Shown: positions 1 to 11,722 of the stretch, in pieces
Position numbering within the stretch: the first letter of the stretch is position 1
Layout of the letters: each line of letters starts with the position of its first letter
Source of the DNA: Pempheris klunzingeri
Lineage: Eukaryota > Chordata > Actinopteri > Acropomatiformes > Pempheridae
Direction of reading: 5' to 3'
NCBI RefSeq assembly: GCF_042242105.1
Contig: NC_092017.1
Span: 22,795,432 to 22,859,431, forward strand
Length of the DNA: 64,000 nt
Program-made: the position numbers and the translations under genes
The notes under the pieces: generated by a model
What the model saw: only the letters and a program-made list of their open reading frames with translations
What the model was told of the DNA's origin: nothing
Databases searched by the model: none

Positions 1-19
1 GCGAGTGACTAACTGTGAA

Positions 20-215
20 TGAAGCACTTGATCTAATTTTGGATTGTGGCCCTGGTGAGGATGAAAATATCGAACCTGGAGAAGTGATGGAGGAGGAAGC
101 CTGCTGAAACGATTCTGAACATGATCCAGATTATCAAGAATCAACAGATGAAGAGTCACGTCAACATGATCAGTCATCTTTTCACACAAAAATTCAAAAT
201 AATTCCTCTTTTACT
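20..215 (+). pseudogene. Broken acidic transposase-like N-terminal remnant (possibly piggyBac type)
   Basis: In one plus-strand frame the sequence reads NEALDLILDCGPGEDENIEP, then GEVMEEEAC, a TGA stop, then NDSEHDPDYQESTDEESRQH. An opening 'T-x-EALDLIL' followed by a long acidic Ser/Asp/Glu stretch is typical of the N-terminus of fish piggyBac-derived transposases. It carries internal stops and no catalytic core is visible, so it is a dead fragment; the family call is tentative. Confidence 0.35.
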
Positions 216-229
216 TTGTCTCCTACGAT

Positions 230-340
230 AATAAACAAATTACATGTGGATTTTGGACATTTTGTAGCCAAACAACTGGCCCATTAATTGAGAAAAAAAT
301 CCTTAATGAAAATAATCATTGGCTGCAGCCCTAATCTGAT
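230..340 (+). repeat. Fragment of 'aattagtcgatt/ctgcagccctaat' dispersed repeat
   Basis: The segment ggacattttgtagccaaaca through gaaaataatcattggctgca resembles the terminal part of a short non-autonomous repeat common in teleosts, also present at 39838-40085 and 42985-43455 in this window. Confidence 0.5.
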
Positions 341-1029
341 TCTCTAAATGTAACTTGTGCTGATGAATACCACTCCACCATCACTATAAATGCATACAAA
401 CACGTTATTCTCCCTGTGTCCTCTAGGCAAAAGCATATAGGAACCATGGTTACGAAACAAACACAACAAAGAGGTAAAACTTCTACAAAATGAGAACCAA
501 GCCGATGATGTCATATATTATAATGAATGAATAAAGCTGGTTTAAAACAAAACAAGTTCATAATCTGTAAATTATTGCTTAACAGAGGCTGGTCAGCTTT
601 TCAAATTAAGTCAACAAAGTGATATCTTACAGTGCTGAGAAAGTAGTTAGGCTAACCTGGAAGAAGACCATGTGATATGATGTCAAAAGCTCCAGAACAG
701 CTGCGAAATGGAGCTTGTGCTGTCATCGTTTAGTCAACTACTGTTTAAGTCTTAAAATCACAAATAAAGCTGATATTCCTGTGAAGGGAAGTGGCAAAAA
801 GCTAAAAAACAAAAAAACCCAATAAGGTCACCACATGCTATGACACTGTTGGTAATCAAACTATATTCATATCATATCAGTCAATCAATAATGACCACAG
901 GCGTCATTAATGAACTCCCCACGGGAACAAATTGCATCTCTGCTCCTTGGAGCCTGGATGGGTTTACCCACTTTTGCCCTTTAAAACCGATAAACCATGA
1001 GCCCATCGGCGGAAATCACAATCACAGTG

Positions 1030-1430
1030 TGGCTTTTATTCAGTGGAGCTGTCACACCCCGTGTCGCGTGCTGCCTGCGGCTCCCCACGGGGACCCACGG
1101 CGGTGCGGAGGTCGATCCACCGACTCTCTGTCCCCTCCCACCGGCGTCCCCCGCCGCCGTGCGCGGCCACACCTGCATTAAACGGGGAAAGTCCGTCCTG
1201 TGGAGCGGCAGAGAGGCTGGAGGGGCTCCGGAGCGGACACAGCTTCAGCTTCAGCTTCAGCTTCAGCAGCTGCCATCGCATTTCTCTGGATACTTTGATC
1301 CGAAGAGGACGGAGGCATGAAGGCGTGTTTTGGGTCTCTGCAACCGCGGACCCGGGATGAGGATTAAAGACGGAAGATACGTGAACGATTCGGAATAGAG
1401 GAGCCCGAGTGTGAGCAGCTGAGCGCACAG
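1030..1430 (+). promoter_or_regulatory. GC/CpG-rich island with probable first exon and splice donor
   Basis: The block from about 1030 to 1430 is far richer in G+C and CpG than its AT-rich flanks and ends at a consensus donor (CACAG|gtaaga, exon end 1430). This is the usual appearance of a vertebrate promoter plus first untranslated exon. Short open frames overlap it on both strands but none resembles a protein. The nearest downstream plus-strand gene is tmem125, so it may be that gene's promoter. Confidence 0.45.
1235..1275 (+). repeat. (CAGCTT)n hexamer repeat in the CpG-rich block
   Basis: About five tandem CAGCTT units (acagcttcagcttcagctt...) followed by cagcagctg. The tract sits in the predicted first exon and creates a low-complexity Leu-Gln or Phe-Ser pattern in chance frames. 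Confidence 0.8.
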
Positions 1431-2824
1431 GTAAGACAGGCTGCTGGTAAACTACACACAGACAGAGAGCAGCTGCCCCGCTACAACTTTTTTAACCACA
1501 CAGCCTCTCATGTATTGACTTGTTTTCTTTATTTTCATTTTAAACTTATTTCTGAGTCATTTAGATGTTGAATGATCCCCATTTCCCTTAGTGAAAATTC
1601 CATTTAACAACATTAAATTATATATCATGCAGCTTATATTTGATAATGAATAAACTGGAGATTTTATATTGAATTTATATATAAATATGGTTATATTTCT
1701 GTTATTATATTTATTGTTGCTAAAACATACATGTGCTAATTACATAGATCTGTTAATGTCTTCCCTTTCCTTTTGCTCTTATATCTTTTCTAACTCAAGG
1801 TAAATGCTTTATTTTATCTATTTAATTTTTGCATAGAGAGATTATATCCCTGTTGTCATGTGGTATTATTAGTTTTTAACCTACGTCCAACTCTGTCATA
1901 ATTCTCCCGATCTTCAAAGCTTGAGGATGAAAAGCAACCTTTATTGTTTGTAAGGACCTGCTAGAAGGCTCAACCGCAATAAATATAGATTTTTTAAAAC
2001 ACAAAAGCCATATTTTGACTACCAATCACTCACTGTATAACGTTCTTACCTGCAACTGAATATTAGATCCAGAGGCAATAACCTTGAAACATGTCTATTC
2101 TTGATTACAGTAATTTAATTTTGAGGGAGTTATCAGTGCATTAAAGGAAACTGGGTTATGGTGACACTATCAGTAATATAATGTTTGCCTGTTGTGGACT
2201 TTTGCAAAAGACTAATTTGCTTATTTTGTTTCCATTGTGTCCATGTTGACATTGTATCACACCGTCACCTTTGAACCAGCGGGATTACAGAGTGCACACA
2301 ATAGTAAAGCCTAATATGCCCTGTAGATCATCAGTTCAGCTTTTGTAATATACTCAGTGCTTAGTTATGCTGCATTGTGCAAAATGTGTATAGCTACCAC
2401 GGAGAGATGAAGTGTTGTCAATGCTGTATTCAAGTTACTCCGGAAGAGATCAATACAATGTCCAGGCATGACCCCGTGTGTCACTATGCTCTTATAGAAC
2501 TGTTCTGACTGATTACAAGACCAAAGATGGATCATGACAGAGCATCTGAAGTCGGTTCCATGCTGTCGTTGTCGCTACATCAAATTTACTTTAGAGATCT
2601 TTTAAGATGTGCTCTAACTCTTAAAAACAAGTCAGGCTGAAAACAGCATGTGATAGACCTCATTAGAAAAGAGCCTGAAGTCAACACAGAGCGCTGGATG
2701 AAAGAACAGCAGGAGGAAAACAAAGTGACTTGGCGATTGTGTCAGTGGATGACCGTGCAAAGTCGGGGAGTTATATGAGAGCTCAGTATAGGTGAGGTGA
2801 GGTGTGTGCTTGTGGCCGTGTTTA

Positions 2825-2850
2825 TGTGTGTGTGTGTGTGTGTGTGTGTG
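2825..2850. repeat. (TG)13 microsatellite
   Basis: Uninterrupted TG tract between the GC-rich first-exon block and the second predicted leader exon. Confidence 0.95.
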
Positions 2851-3099
2851 ACATGGATGCCAGACAAAGAGCGGAGTAGAGAGTAGGCCAGAATCTTAAA
2901 TATCCCCGAGAGGCATTTTGTTTCACAGTCAGCAGATACACAGAGTCAGGCATGTAGTGTGTCGACAATAGCAGCTTTACAGACTGTGTCCACTTGTGTC
3001 CCTGGGCATAAAACTAATCTACCTATAAGTATAATTAATTCAATTCAACCAGCTCAATATAATGACAGCCGGTCATCGATTGCATAGACAATTAAACTG

Positions 3100-3500
3100 T
3101 GTGGCTTGTGAGCATGCTAACATTTGCGGATAACTAAAAGTACTGAGGTCATTCATTTTGCAGGTAGTTTGCTCGACTATTTATTTGCCAGGAACAGTTT
3201 CTACCAACTAGGAAGTTACAGGTTTAGGCCAAGTATTAGTCAAGCACATCAATCCATGTAAAGTAGGAACTAGTTGTTTTTACACTTCTGTTTTTGTACC
3301 ACTTGAACAAGTTATACATCACTCGTCAATTACTGAGTTTTAGTGGAGCTTTTCCCCTTTGACAGAGCCATGCTAGCTGACCCTCCCCTCCCCTGGTTCC
3401 AGTCTTTATGCTAAGCTAAGCTAATCAGCTGCTGGCTCTAGCTTTAGCTTTAACATACAGACAGGAGAGTGGTATCAATCATCGCATCTTATTCTCAGTA
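3100..3500 (+). repeat. Teleost dispersed repeat with (GCTAA)n block
   Basis: Contains gagcatgctaacatttgc (about 3110) and then the highly repeated teleost block around tctttatgctaagctaagct, with gctgctggctctagcttt and gagagtggtatcaatc. Related pieces are at 16275-16375 and, inverted, at 49080-49345. Confidence 0.65.
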
Positions 3501-3534
3501 AAAAAGCGTGGGCCAAAAGGTCATCAAAGTGACT

Positions 3535-3780
3535 AGAAGTCACCCTGTGGGGAGCACGAATGTCTGTCGCGAATTTCATGGCAATCTATTCAATAGATAG
3601 TGAGATATTTCACTTAAAACCACATATATCAATAGGCTTCATTCTTTGGGGTATATGAATGTCTGAACAAAGTTTAATGCCAATCCACGTTGCTAAAAAG
3701 ATCAAAACGCCAGTTTTTCAGCACAAATAATAAGGTGCTGCAGTACAGAGACATCGTTTCAGGTAGTCAACAAATAAGAC
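3535..3780 (+). repeat. Dispersed repeat fragment ('atttcatggcaatctattcaa')
   Basis: Shares aatttcatggcaatc and gagatatttcac with the 5150-5690 copy and with a widespread teleost repeat. No coding potential. Confidence 0.5.
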
Positions 3781-5149
3781 AGACAGCCAGACATCGAACC
3801 AGCCATCTCATTTATTACAATCATTATCGCTAGACAGCCGATATCAAATTAGAATATGCTGAATATCACCTCTGAACCAACAAGAGGAAGGGAGGAGGGT
3901 TTAAAAAAACAAAGACTGGAGAAAAAAAAAAGAAAAGGTAGCCTCTTTCCCGCCGTCAGCAGGAGTGAAGCAGAAGGGGACCAGCATGTTAATTGGTGAT
4001 TTGATTAGCGTTTTAATATTGCAGCTGTGCACGACAGAGGAAAGCAACCGACTGCCTAGAGGTTTTTCTTTTCTTTTTTTTTTAAATCAACTGTCGCTCC
4101 TCCAATGCAGGGACTGACACGGCTTAGTCATTATGCCCGGCATTCAGTAACTTTCCTCCAGCTTCCAAAAAAAAATCATAATTTCTTTGCTCTTGTTTGG
4201 TAATGGAGACTATTTGACGGAAGCAGAAATATTCAGTCCCTACTGGGTTGAGCCAGCATTTAAGAGCCCATTTGGCTGCTGCTGTAGTAAAGGGTCTGAA
4301 TGAGGCCCACAGTCTGTGCTACACTGAACTAGATTGGGCTGGGCGACATTTTTGTCAACAGCAGTGTGTACCACCACTGAGAGGAGGAAGCTCGATTTAA
4401 AAAGAGGGAAATGCCATATGCCATATTAGATAACAGGCTGAAAATGTCCTCTGTCTATTGTTATGAATCATATTTTGATTATCTGGGCCTATATTGTTAA
4501 TGTGTGTTTGTGTTGGGGGTTAAAAATACTGAGGAATTTTACTGAGGTTGATGAATAGGCGGATTTCTAATGCTGGGAATGATGCGGAGCCGATACAAGG
4601 GGGAATGAGGGGGTAATGACACCACAATCTCGCGGAGAAAACAGTGTAAACACCACAGCATGAAGACATGTGCAGAACGCTGTATATATATATATATATA
4701 TGTGCTTGGATGAATTATGCCACAGGGGCTTTGAGTCAGGCAGCCAAAGGGGAATCGGTGGCAAAGACAAATAATCGCCCATACCACATGCACACATCTC
4801 CGACACCAAAACGCCAGAGTAGACGGAGGAGAGATAAGAAGTTAGCCAGATAAAGGAGCATTGGTGGTGAGACAGAGGGGGAGATGAGCGAGGTTGAACA
4901 AAGTAAAGGAGGTGTGGAAGGCTGGGGAGATAAGGTGGGAAAACAGATGGGGACGAGTGTGTGTTTGTATGTGGATAAGGTGTCAGGGGGCAGGCCTTGG
5001 CTGGTCTTGCTAGTCGGAGTGATGCTGTGCCATAAGCTGAGAAATGAGCCCACTCAGAAAGGGTGGAATTAAACCATCTGAGAGGACCTACAGAGTAAGA
5101 GGGGGAATTGAATTGGGAGGGGTCTGTGTAAAGTCTCCAGAATTCTACA

Positions 5150-5690
5150 GCCAAGCTGGTGTGCAGCATGCTAACATGCTCATGCTGATGCAGGTACGGT
5201 GGCTTTAGGTTAGTGTGTTTTAATGCTAACATCTACTAATTAGCACTAAGCACAAAGTACAGCTGGGGCTGATGGGAATGTCATCAGTTTACATTTGGTC
5301 ACAAATCAAATAAAATCAATCGTAGCCTGATGATAACGCTCGATGAAGAGTCTCCAAAGGATCACCAATGTAATAACAATCGTGAGGGGAACATGAATGT
5401 TTTTATCAAACTTCTTGGCAATCATTGGCAGTTGTCCAGACTTTTCACACAAAAACCACAAATGTCGACCTTGTGGTGGCATTAAAGGAAAAGTCAGGGA
5501 ATTACCAAAGTCATTAATTTGTGTCCTTGGGGGATCATAAATTCCTGCATGAAATTTCATGGCAGTACATCCTATGGTTGTAGAAAGATTTCACTCTAGA
5601 CCAAAGTGGTGGACTGACCAACCAATATTGCCATTTCAGAGCCATGCTGCTAGCATAAATACAAATCAGTGCTTTGGTATGGAAAGGGCT
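5150..5690 (+). repeat. Teleost dispersed repeat ('ctaattagcactaagcacaaag')
   Basis: Reads gcatgctaacatgctcatgc, tactaattagcactaagcac, tacagctggggctgatgg, then gaaatttcatggcag and gaccaaagtggtggactgac. This order is characteristic of a repeat seen many times in teleost genomes; a shorter copy is at 41780-41990. Confidence 0.65.
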
Positions 5691-5851
5691 GTAAATGATT
5701 CCAGTTTAGGGACCAAATCTGTGCATCCCATCCCTTAAAGTTTAAGAGGTTCCCATTTTGATTGGGCCTGAAATTGAGCCATTGGGTGGGTTTACAGTAC
5801 AGCGTGTGCAGCTGATATAAAGTTCTTCCTCTCTCTCTCTTTCTGTCTTAG

Positions 5852-6726
5852 GTTTTCCCTTGTGATCCCTGACAGAGCTAGAACAGTGACACTGACCCAG
5901 CCATTGTCTCCCCACTGTTTCCGGACAGAGTGAGGCTCCCTGGGTGCCTCTGCTGTCCATTGTGACCGTAGAGAAGAAAGAAAGATCCAGCTTGTCTGCA
6001 TAAAGACCTATTCAGCATCATTTCTCTTTGCCAGCCACATTTGCAACTCCGAGAACCGCAGTGAGGTCTCAGCACTATCCCTAGCCCCGAGCCTATCCCT
6101 CCATCCTCAGCCCCGTCTCCTCTAACCCCCTTATCCCTGCCCACTCCCTCAGTCCTCTCCACAGCCCCAGCCTCAGCTTCAGCCCTTTGCCCCATTTGGA
6201 GTCCCAGATGACAGCTCAGAAACATCCGTTACCCTCCCACTCCACACAAGCCTTCTTTCCTCTCCCTCCAGCCCCTGTGGCGCTTGGCACCAATGCCCAT
6301 CACATAGACAGATGGAGCCAACCCTGACCCCTCTCCTCGCCCGTGGGGACGCCAAGAGAATCAACGCCTGACTAGAGGAGGGGGGTGTGTGTGTGTGTGT
6401 GTGGGGGGAGACAGGAAGGAGAGAAGAGGAGAGTATTGCTTTGTCACCACAGCAACACATCGCCTCGTCTCCTGTGGACTCCCCTTTAGCCCAACCCAGG
6501 ACCCTTGGCTGAAAACTCACAGCAGGAAATTCAGCAGGACTTTGTTGTTTTCCCCCTAAATTGTGCCTGACATATTTTGCTTTAATTATTTGGCAAAGAT
6601 ATCTTGTTTGCGTGGAGAGAAGATGAGGACATTGACAACATTCTAAAAATGGGAAACATTTTAAAGAAACAGGAAAACACAAGAAGACAAATCTAGAGAT
6701 GCTGAAGGAAAACCCAGTCATCACTC
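5852..6726 (+). other. Predicted 5' leader exon (tmem125)
   Basis: A long pyrimidine tract (ctctctctctttctgtcttag) gives a strong acceptor ending at 5851, and a consensus donor gtaagt begins at 6727. The intervening 875 bases are C-rich and lack a long coding frame in this orientation, fitting a leader exon. Its last 28 bases contain an ATG at 6699 whose frame continues through the next predicted exon at 11286. Assignment to tmem125 rests on orientation and position only. Confidence 0.35.
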
Positions 6727-8938
6727 GTAAGTGTTGGTTAAGTTTTTGTGAACAACACAAAAGTTTCATTCTGAGCCCCTCACTTCTTTTTCCCCTCTGG
6801 CATCTGTGATTTAAGCAAATTACAGAAAGACAAGCTGCAATCGCCTGGGAAAAGTTTTTCCAATTTTACGTGCAATTCAACACGCAGGAGGGAATTTTTT
6901 TTTTATGCTAAGAATGTCACTTTTTTCATTGTGCTTTCAATACCTGAATAAAGCACAAGATTTGTTTTTTTCCTGACAACAAAAAGGAAATACACGTGGG
7001 GCTGCAGTCATAACTTCGTTGGGTGAATGCCTTTTTTCTAAGCTGTAACGTCTTGCATTACACCTCTCCTATCTGGTCCAACCAAATACTTCCTGTCTAA
7101 GCATTTGCAGTGTCATTCTCCTGACTAAACATCCCACCTGAGTCCCTGCAATTTTTACCAGAAGCAAGATTTTGGCTGCTCCACTTTCGCTGGATGTTGT
7201 GGCTGTCTCCTGACCTCCTCTGCTGATCGACATTCTGATTAGCATATAATGCCAGACAACCAATTTTAAAAGAACCACGAATCAACAATAAAATGAGACA
7301 CTAATGGCCGGTGAAATGAATTCAGCAGGCTGATATAACAGAGGGGGGAATACCGGAGTCCCAAAGCTTCCCAGGTAATTGGAGTGCAGTATAGTGTTTT
7401 TTACTCCAAAGCACAGCTCCTCTGGTGACCTTGCAGGCTGAAAACTTGGAGGAGGCAGACACAGAAAGAGATAGAAAGAGAGACAGAGGGAGAGAATGAT
7501 ACTCTATGTCCAAGGTTTACGATTATCTTTGGGATTTTTCATCATTACTCCCAGTGCATTTGCACAATAGAGAATGTTTGGACTGTTAGCGTCAGCCTGT
7601 CCTCAGTTATTTTAGTCTCGACTGCAGGGCCGAGTGTCCAGGACACACTTATTATTCCTGTCACTTAAAAGAAACCCATTCAGGATTTTCTTCAGATATA
7701 GCATCTCTCTCAAATAAATTGCGTTAATGATCACTGGTGCTGCTTTCTATAGCCTCTGCGAGACACTTCAGACTGTGAAATATGCTCATATACTTTAACT
7801 GTCGGTTATTGATGGATAAGTACCGTCAGATTGGAGTTCTTTTGATTTTGCAGAAATTTGGAAGGTCAATCTAAAGCTCTCTAATTGGGCGCAATGTTGG
7901 GATAATGTGGATCATAAATAATGCTGTTTATCAACGTATTTGCCTTCATGGTCGGACACAGAAGCCCGTCCGCAGATCCGTATTTTATGAATATGCAAAG
8001 AGCGTTGGGGGAGTTTAAAGTAAGCGTGAAAATTCACACCTAAGGTGTAAAGATTCCTCATTAGAAATAATGTACAAGAGGATTTTAGTGCACAGGTGTC
8101 GAGGGCTGAGATATTTCATTCTGACTAAAGGCAACAACAACAATCATGTAATCACGCCACACTGCAAAGAGGTGGGTCTTAGCGATCTTTGTCAGACTGC
8201 ATGTAGGTTGCACAGTTAATACATGGACAAAATATTGGAGAAAGCCAGAAACCTCTTTTATGTTTAGCTTCCGTCATTTTGGTTTGCGGTCTGTATATTC
8301 TGCATCATTTCACGTAGTACTCTATTGGTTGGTTTGTAGAAGTGAGCCACAGCAGCCAATCCCACTGTGAGGGTGAAATAACTTAGGACCACCATTTTGG
8401 ATTTAATCAGGTCAACCCAAAATCACCTTTTGAGTTTTTAGGGGAATTTTGTGGCTTTAATTCCACACGACCATTTTTGGGGAAAAAATGAATCATGGAG
8501 TTTTCAAAAAGTTTTAGTGCATCTGTACCTGTTTTCTGTTTCTTAAAAGGAAGCCAGTGGAGAGTGAAGCAGTGAGTCAGTGCTTTTGTAAAGATATTTA
8601 CAACGCCGATATGACACGGCTGATATGAGTCTAGAGGTCCTTTAAGTGATAGAAGAGGAAAGCCGGACACAGTCCAGCGATTCTGTGTGTGTACGTGTTT
8701 ATGGGGATCAGCGTGTGAAACACAACATGGAGGAAGATATACTTGTGTCGTTAAGGGTTCGATTTCATCTTATGATCTTTGATGCGAGCCATTGCCTCTC
8801 GCTCGATCACACACTTGTGTACCTGCTTCACTTTACTGTGAACTCTCTAATGAAATAGACAATAATCTCTCATAAACGTGTTCTGTGAGAAAGAAGGTGA
8901 TATTTTCAAAAGCTTAATGAGACAAAGAGGTGATTGTG

Positions 8939-8960
8939 GTGTGTGTGTGTGTGTGTGTGT
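8939..8960. repeat. (GT)11 microsatellite
   Basis: Uninterrupted GT tract in gene-free sequence. Confidence 0.9.
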
Positions 8961-9119
8961 CACATACATTGTTTTTGTCACCTTCCACCTTTGGCGCCTG
9001 AACCTCAGACACAAAAAACACCTACAGACACACACCTCAATTACTGTGCTATTTCCGTGGCACTACCTGTCAGTGACACTGTGCTCAAACCAGCTGGGAT
9101 TAATTAGTGACTCAACAAG

Positions 9120-9144
9120 CACACACACACACACACACACACAC
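9120..9144. repeat. (CA)12 microsatellite
   Basis: Lies 160 bases from the (GT)11 tract at 8939 with complementary sequence; another CA tract follows at 9288-9306. Confidence 0.9.
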
Positions 9145-9636
9145 CTGCGCACACATACAGATCTCCCATTTCTGTCTTTCTGTGTGAAATATACAGAAGC
9201 ACATAATAAATGAATAAATACACATACCAACATACATTTATTTACATTTTACTACTCATAAAGAACTGTTCACCCTTGCAAAACAAACACACACACACAC
9301 ACACACGCACCATCCATCAGATACAGGATGTGAAAAGCTTCCAGAACAGCATGTTGCCAATAAACACCCCTCCTTCTCTGCTGTAATTACCTCACTCTTC
9401 ATTTCACACCTTGTGTATGCACCTCATATCTCCTCGTGTCATGGTGTTACTGCTCTGCCTCAGCACAAGGCAATACCTGTCCACACTAATAAGAAATGTG
9501 ATCTTGCATTTAGCATTTATTCTCTTCTTAACAGGCGGGAATTTGTTTCTGTCACTACAAAAACAAGATTTTCCTGCTGTCTGAATGTGAAATCATGTTT
9601 TGCTTATTCAGATTGACATATACATATATATATATA

Positions 9637-9672
9637 TTTATTTATTTATTTATTCATTTATTTATTTATTTT
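9637..9672. repeat. (ATTT)n tract
   Basis: Tandem ATTT units with one interruption, preceded by a short TA run. Confidence 0.85.
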
Positions 9673-10195
9673 GCAGAGCACTGTTTGTGTTAGCAAAAAT
9701 CCTCAGCCACTGAGGACAAGCTGTAACTCCTGTCAGCTTGTGTTGGGGCGCGTGGGTTTCTGCCTCGCACTGCTGACTTTGATAGAAATAAAGCCGCTGA
9801 CAGGTTTTAAAAGACAAGCTGTCGGCAGCCATAACCTTGAGGATGTTTGTTTGTGTGTGTGCTGTATGTGTTTACATGATTGTGTTATGGGGGTGTCATG
9901 AGATTACAGTAGAGAGATTGAATATGCTGAGGTAAGGTGAAGACTAAAGGGAAGGAGGAGGGGTAACAGAATATATCAGAAAAGTATGAAATTGGCAGAT
10001 ATAATGAGTCAATAACGCACATGTGGTAAAACATACAACAACAGTACAGTATAGACAGTGCACACGTTCGAGAAAAGAAGATTAACTAGATTTAAGGTAG
10101 CGGAGAGTTCAAATTCATCAAGTGAGCTAGTGTGGGTGTGTGTTTGGGAGGATGCGAGAAAGAAAATTTACATTTGTGCATTTGCTGTTTGATTC

Positions 10196-10217
10196 TGTGT
10201 GTGTGTGTGTGTGTGTG
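10196..10217. repeat. (TG)11 microsatellite
   Basis: TG tract followed by a G-rich run (gggaggggaggaggggaggg). Confidence 0.9.
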
Positions 10218-10418
10218 GGAGGGGAGGAGGGGAGGGGGGGTGGCGGGGGAGTGGAGTGGGCGACATTGTTTATTCTATCGGCAGCTGATGCTTGTTTTGT
10301 TTTATCCAGCCACCTCGGTAGTGGCAACTCATTAGCATAGTGATAATGAGAGACAGAAGAGGTTGCCCGTGTCAGCACACCAAGTTTTTTTTTACACAGT
10401 CAAAACAGCTAGTTTGGA

Positions 10419-10420
<2 letters not shown>

Positions 10421-10450
<30 letters not shown>
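10421..10450. repeat. (TG)15 microsatellite
   Basis: Uninterrupted 30-base TG tract about 850 bases before the tmem125 coding exon's acceptor. Confidence 0.95.
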
Positions 10451-10451
<1 letters not shown>

Positions 10452-11285
10452 ACCTTTAAACATACTACAAAGATACCCAAACCCAGAATGCTAAATAATA
10501 CTGTTTTTACTCACCCCAGTTTCATGTCCTACCACGCTGTTGGGTGTGGTCAGAGGGATGTTATATTGCACCTGTAACGGCACCAAAGTGTGCAGAACAA
10601 ACCTAACTAAAAGTTAGACACTGCAGTCAGTGGAAGTGAGCAGGATTTTCAGCTGGCGTTAAGTTATCCTTTAACTCAGCTCGCACTGATCAGATCTTTC
10701 AAGGTGCACAAAACAGGCATTAAAGCTGTACTCTTTGTTCAGAGAGCCTGGAATGGTCAAAACAAAAAGGGTTTAAAGTCCAAATTTTACTGTTGTTGTA
10801 AAACCAGTTTCAGCGTATCTTGATGTAACTGAGCTCTGCTAGACTGTTTAGTTTGGCAACCGCTATCGACTTTGCGTTGTGTTGTGTTTAGGAAGGCTGG
10901 ACTGGAAGCCTGCATCTACTTCTGCACTATCATTTATTTTCTGGCTAGGAACAGAATATGCGCTTGTCAGTTATCCACATGGTTCATCATGCTCACCTCA
11001 GACTCCAACACACTTTAAAAGATCAAGTTATTTTAGAACAACAGCTAGCTAGTTTGTGTGCCAAGTGCGCTATTCCATGTTATGTGATATGTAAATATGA
11101 ATTTGCAAAAAATTGTGCAAAACAACCTACCTCAGGCATATCTCTTATGAAGTAGCAAAGTTACACAGCTACAAATGGCACCAGTGAGCACATAAACCAA
11201 CACTACTTAATGATATTTAAGGCAAGTGGAAGCACACAGGGTAGGCAACAATACCTGTAACATTTACATCTGTGTTCCCTTCCAG

Positions 11286-11722
11286 GTGACTGCTGCAGCC
11301 CTGCAAAACCAGACTGCAAATTCTGTAGATCTATTCTTTGCTTCGGATGTGGAAGCTGTAAGGAGGATTTGGATCCATCTCCATATCCAGTTAGTGTGAA
11401 CTATAAGGACTTCCATTCACAAAGGACCAAGAGACCTGAATTAATGTCGTGGAACCTTTATACAGGCAAGGGCAGATAAAACTACAATACCCTGAGCTCC
11501 AGCAAGCATTTAATAACATTCATTTCTTGTGCCATCAACTCAAACCACTTTTGAGTTTTTCAGGAAAATATTCAAAACAACCCCATAAAACTTTTGGAAC
11601 ATTTTGTGGGTCCACACTTGTGGTAGGCAGTGGAAGGGAAATAAGGACAGAAAGGATTATCCATTGGATTAGGTCTTCTCTGTGGTGGTGGCGACCTTAT
11701 TCCACAGGGTGGGAGTGGCAGG
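11286..11722 (+). other. tmem125: Probable 5' untranslated part of the tmem125 coding exon
   Basis: A pyrimidine-rich acceptor (tgtgttcccttccag) ends at 11285, and no good splice donor is seen before the tmem125 ATG at 11723, so this is probably leader sequence continuous with the coding exon. A short reading frame entering from the preceding predicted exon runs to a TAA at 11477-11479 (see the findings). Exon limits come from splice signals only; no transcript evidence was available. Confidence 0.45.

Noticed and set aside
1036-1428. Several overlapping frames on both strands in the GC-rich block
   Set aside because: CpG-rich sequence has few stop codons; none of the products resembles a known protein.
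4567-5232. 221-codon minus-strand open frame, the second longest in the window
   Set aside because: It crosses a TA microsatellite and a teleost dispersed repeat, has low-complexity Ser/Pro/His content, no recognisable domain and no splice context.
6179-6769. 196-codon minus-strand open frame
   Set aside because: Antisense to a C-rich predicted leader exon and across a GT tract (THTHTHT); composition explains the open frame.
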